NCBI GenBank assembly: GCA_900554375.1
Contig: USHK01000072.1
Location: forward strand, 1 to 6,410
DNA from: an uncultured Sutterella sp.
GTDB taxonomy: Bacteria > Pseudomonadota > Gammaproteobacteria > Burkholderiales > Burkholderiaceae_F
Length of the DNA stretch: 6,410 bases
Reading direction: 5' to 3'
Each line of letters opens with the position of its first letter. Within the stretch, counting starts at the first letter, position 1. The notes under the pieces are model-generated. The model was not told the origin of the DNA. It worked only from the letters and a program-made list of their open reading frames with translations, and did no database searches. The position numbers and the translations under genes are program-made. Shown piece by piece: positions 5,870 through 6,410 of this stretch.

Positions 5870-6061
5870 ATGCGTTGGATATTGACTATTTTCATCGGAC
5901 TCTGTGTCCTTACTTCCGCTATCCCATGGCTGCAAAAGCTTGGAATCGGCAGACTGCCTGGCGACCTTAACTTCAAGGTTTTCGGGCACCCGGTTCAAAT
6001 CCCTCTTGCCAGCACAATCTTGATTGCCGTCGTTTTAATGCTGATCGGCAAGTTGATCTAA
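5870..6061 (+). CDS. Small two-helix membrane protein, DUF2905 family
   Basis: This 63-residue protein starts MRWILTIFIG and carries a hydrophobic segment at about 3-20. A conserved-looking loop follows (LGIGRLPGDLNFKVFGHP, 24-41), then a second hydrophobic segment at about 44-61. Start, loop motif and length fit DUF2905, an inner-membrane family of unknown function. An upstream in-frame extension back to 5780 is open but runs through the folB start region and lacks family resemblance, so ATG 5870 is preferred. That ATG has no Shine-Dalgarno: the preceding 25 bases are T/C rich. The gene is divergent from folB and overlaps the 3' end of cca by 27 bp tail-to-tail. Confidence 0.88.
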   Translation: MRWILTIFIGLCVLTSAIPWLQKLGIGRLPGDLNFKVFGHPVQIPLASTILIAVVLMLIGKLI

Positions 6062-6381
6062 TGCCTCATCGATCGCTCTGGCCGAAGCTTCTTCTATCAG
6101 GGCAGGAATCCGAGATTTATCGTCGGTTCCCGCTGAGATTGATCTGAAATCTAGCGACCTGACTGCCTCGAAAGAGGCCAGCCATTTTTCTTCAGAATCA
6201 ATACGATGGGCCGCTTTCAATAAGCGCATAAGCTGAGCAAATCGCTCGGGGCGCCGCAGCGCGTCTTTCCGACGAAGAACCGAAAGTATCTCTTTACCGC
6301 CGGAGGCATTCTCAAAACCGTCCCGCAGACTTTCTGAGAAAAGCATCGCAAATTCAGTAAATTTTTTAGGCATCCTTAGTG
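6035..6381 (-). CDS. cca: C-terminal part of CCA tRNA nucleotidyltransferase, cut by the contig end
   Basis: The visible 114 residues match the C-terminal region of the gamma/beta-proteobacterial CCA-adding enzyme, which builds or repairs the 3' CCA of tRNAs. LRMPKKFTEFAMLFSESL aligns from memory with E. coli LRVPNEIRDLARLVAEFH. RKDALRRPERFAQLM aligns with SIDAWRKPQRVEQLA, and WLASFEAVRSLDFRSI with WLREAWEVAQSVPTKAV. The nucleotidyltransferase head and most of the HD domain lie beyond the contig. The ATG at 6373 is internal, not the start: the frame continues through CTA AGG to the last genomic base. It appears to be the start only because adapter bases put a TAA in frame at 6391-6389. The 3' end overlaps the DUF2905 gene by 27 bp. 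Confidence 0.85.
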
Positions 6382-6410
6382 CTGTCTCTTATACACATCT
6401 GACGCTGCCG
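6382..6410. other. Sequencing adapter: Tn5 mosaic end plus Nextera tail (not genomic)
   Basis: Positions 6382-6400 read CTGTCTCTTATACACATCT, the exact 19-bp Tn5 mosaic end used in Nextera tagmentation. Positions 6401-6410 (GACGCTGCCG) are the start of the Nextera read-1 adapter complement. The contig should be trimmed at 6381. Confidence 0.98.

Noticed and set aside
6382..6400. Tn5 mosaic end as evidence of a natural transposon
   Set aside because: It is followed by Nextera adapter bases at the very end of the contig, with no transposase and no target duplication.
1..6410. CRISPR array, tRNA or rRNA gene, phage or toxin-antitoxin module
   Set aside because: No regular direct repeats, cloverleaf-like sequence, integrase, transposase or small toxin/antitoxin pair was seen on either strand.

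Overview
The window is ordinary bacterial housekeeping DNA that looks chromosomal. Base composition is close to balanced by eye. The gene complement (LppC/LpoA divergent from rsmI, folB joined to ttcA, class I PPK2, cca) fits a betaproteobacterium of the order Burkholderiales. The moderate GC suggests a Sutterellaceae-like (Sutterella/Parasutterella type) gut lineage. That placement is inference from protein resemblance and composition; no marker gene in the window settles it.

Layout. Positions 1-28 (-) hold only the first codons of a gene coupled to the one before it. Positions 25-1197 (-) encode an LppC/LpoA-type penicillin-binding-protein activator. One base beyond its start codon, rsmI runs the other way (1199-2119, +), followed after 22 bp by a class I polyphosphate kinase 2 with a long N-terminal extension (2142-3350, +). 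A strong intrinsic terminator (3376-3411) closes that unit. On the minus strand, a promoter at 4419-4447 drives a two-gene operon: a twin-CBS-domain protein (3916-4371) then a YbhB/YbcL PEBP-like protein (3422-3901). Further right, folB (5422-5826, -) and ttcA (4517-5422, -) overlap by one base. A 63-residue two-helix membrane protein of the DUF2905 type (5870-6061, +) sits divergent to folB. It overlaps tail-to-tail by 27 bp with the 3' end of cca (6035-6381, -), which is cut by the end of the contig.

Functionally the genes cover cell-wall synthesis control (LpoA-like), rRNA and tRNA modification and maturation (rsmI, ttcA, cca), folate synthesis (folB) and phosphate/energy metabolism (PPK2). 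There is no sign of a phage, an IS element, a CRISPR array, a toxin-antitoxin pair or a defence island.

The last 29 bases (6382-6410) are not genomic. They match the Tn5 mosaic end plus Nextera library adapter, so the contig ends in uncut adapter. The adapter places a false in-frame stop upstream of the cca fragment, making it look like a complete small ORF. I found no convincing undescribed system. The most interesting real features are the divergent lpoA/rsmI starts whose ribosome-binding sites lie inside each other's coding sequence, the apparent loss of the lipobox in the LpoA-like protein, the PPK2 N-terminal extension and the CBS-PEBP pair.
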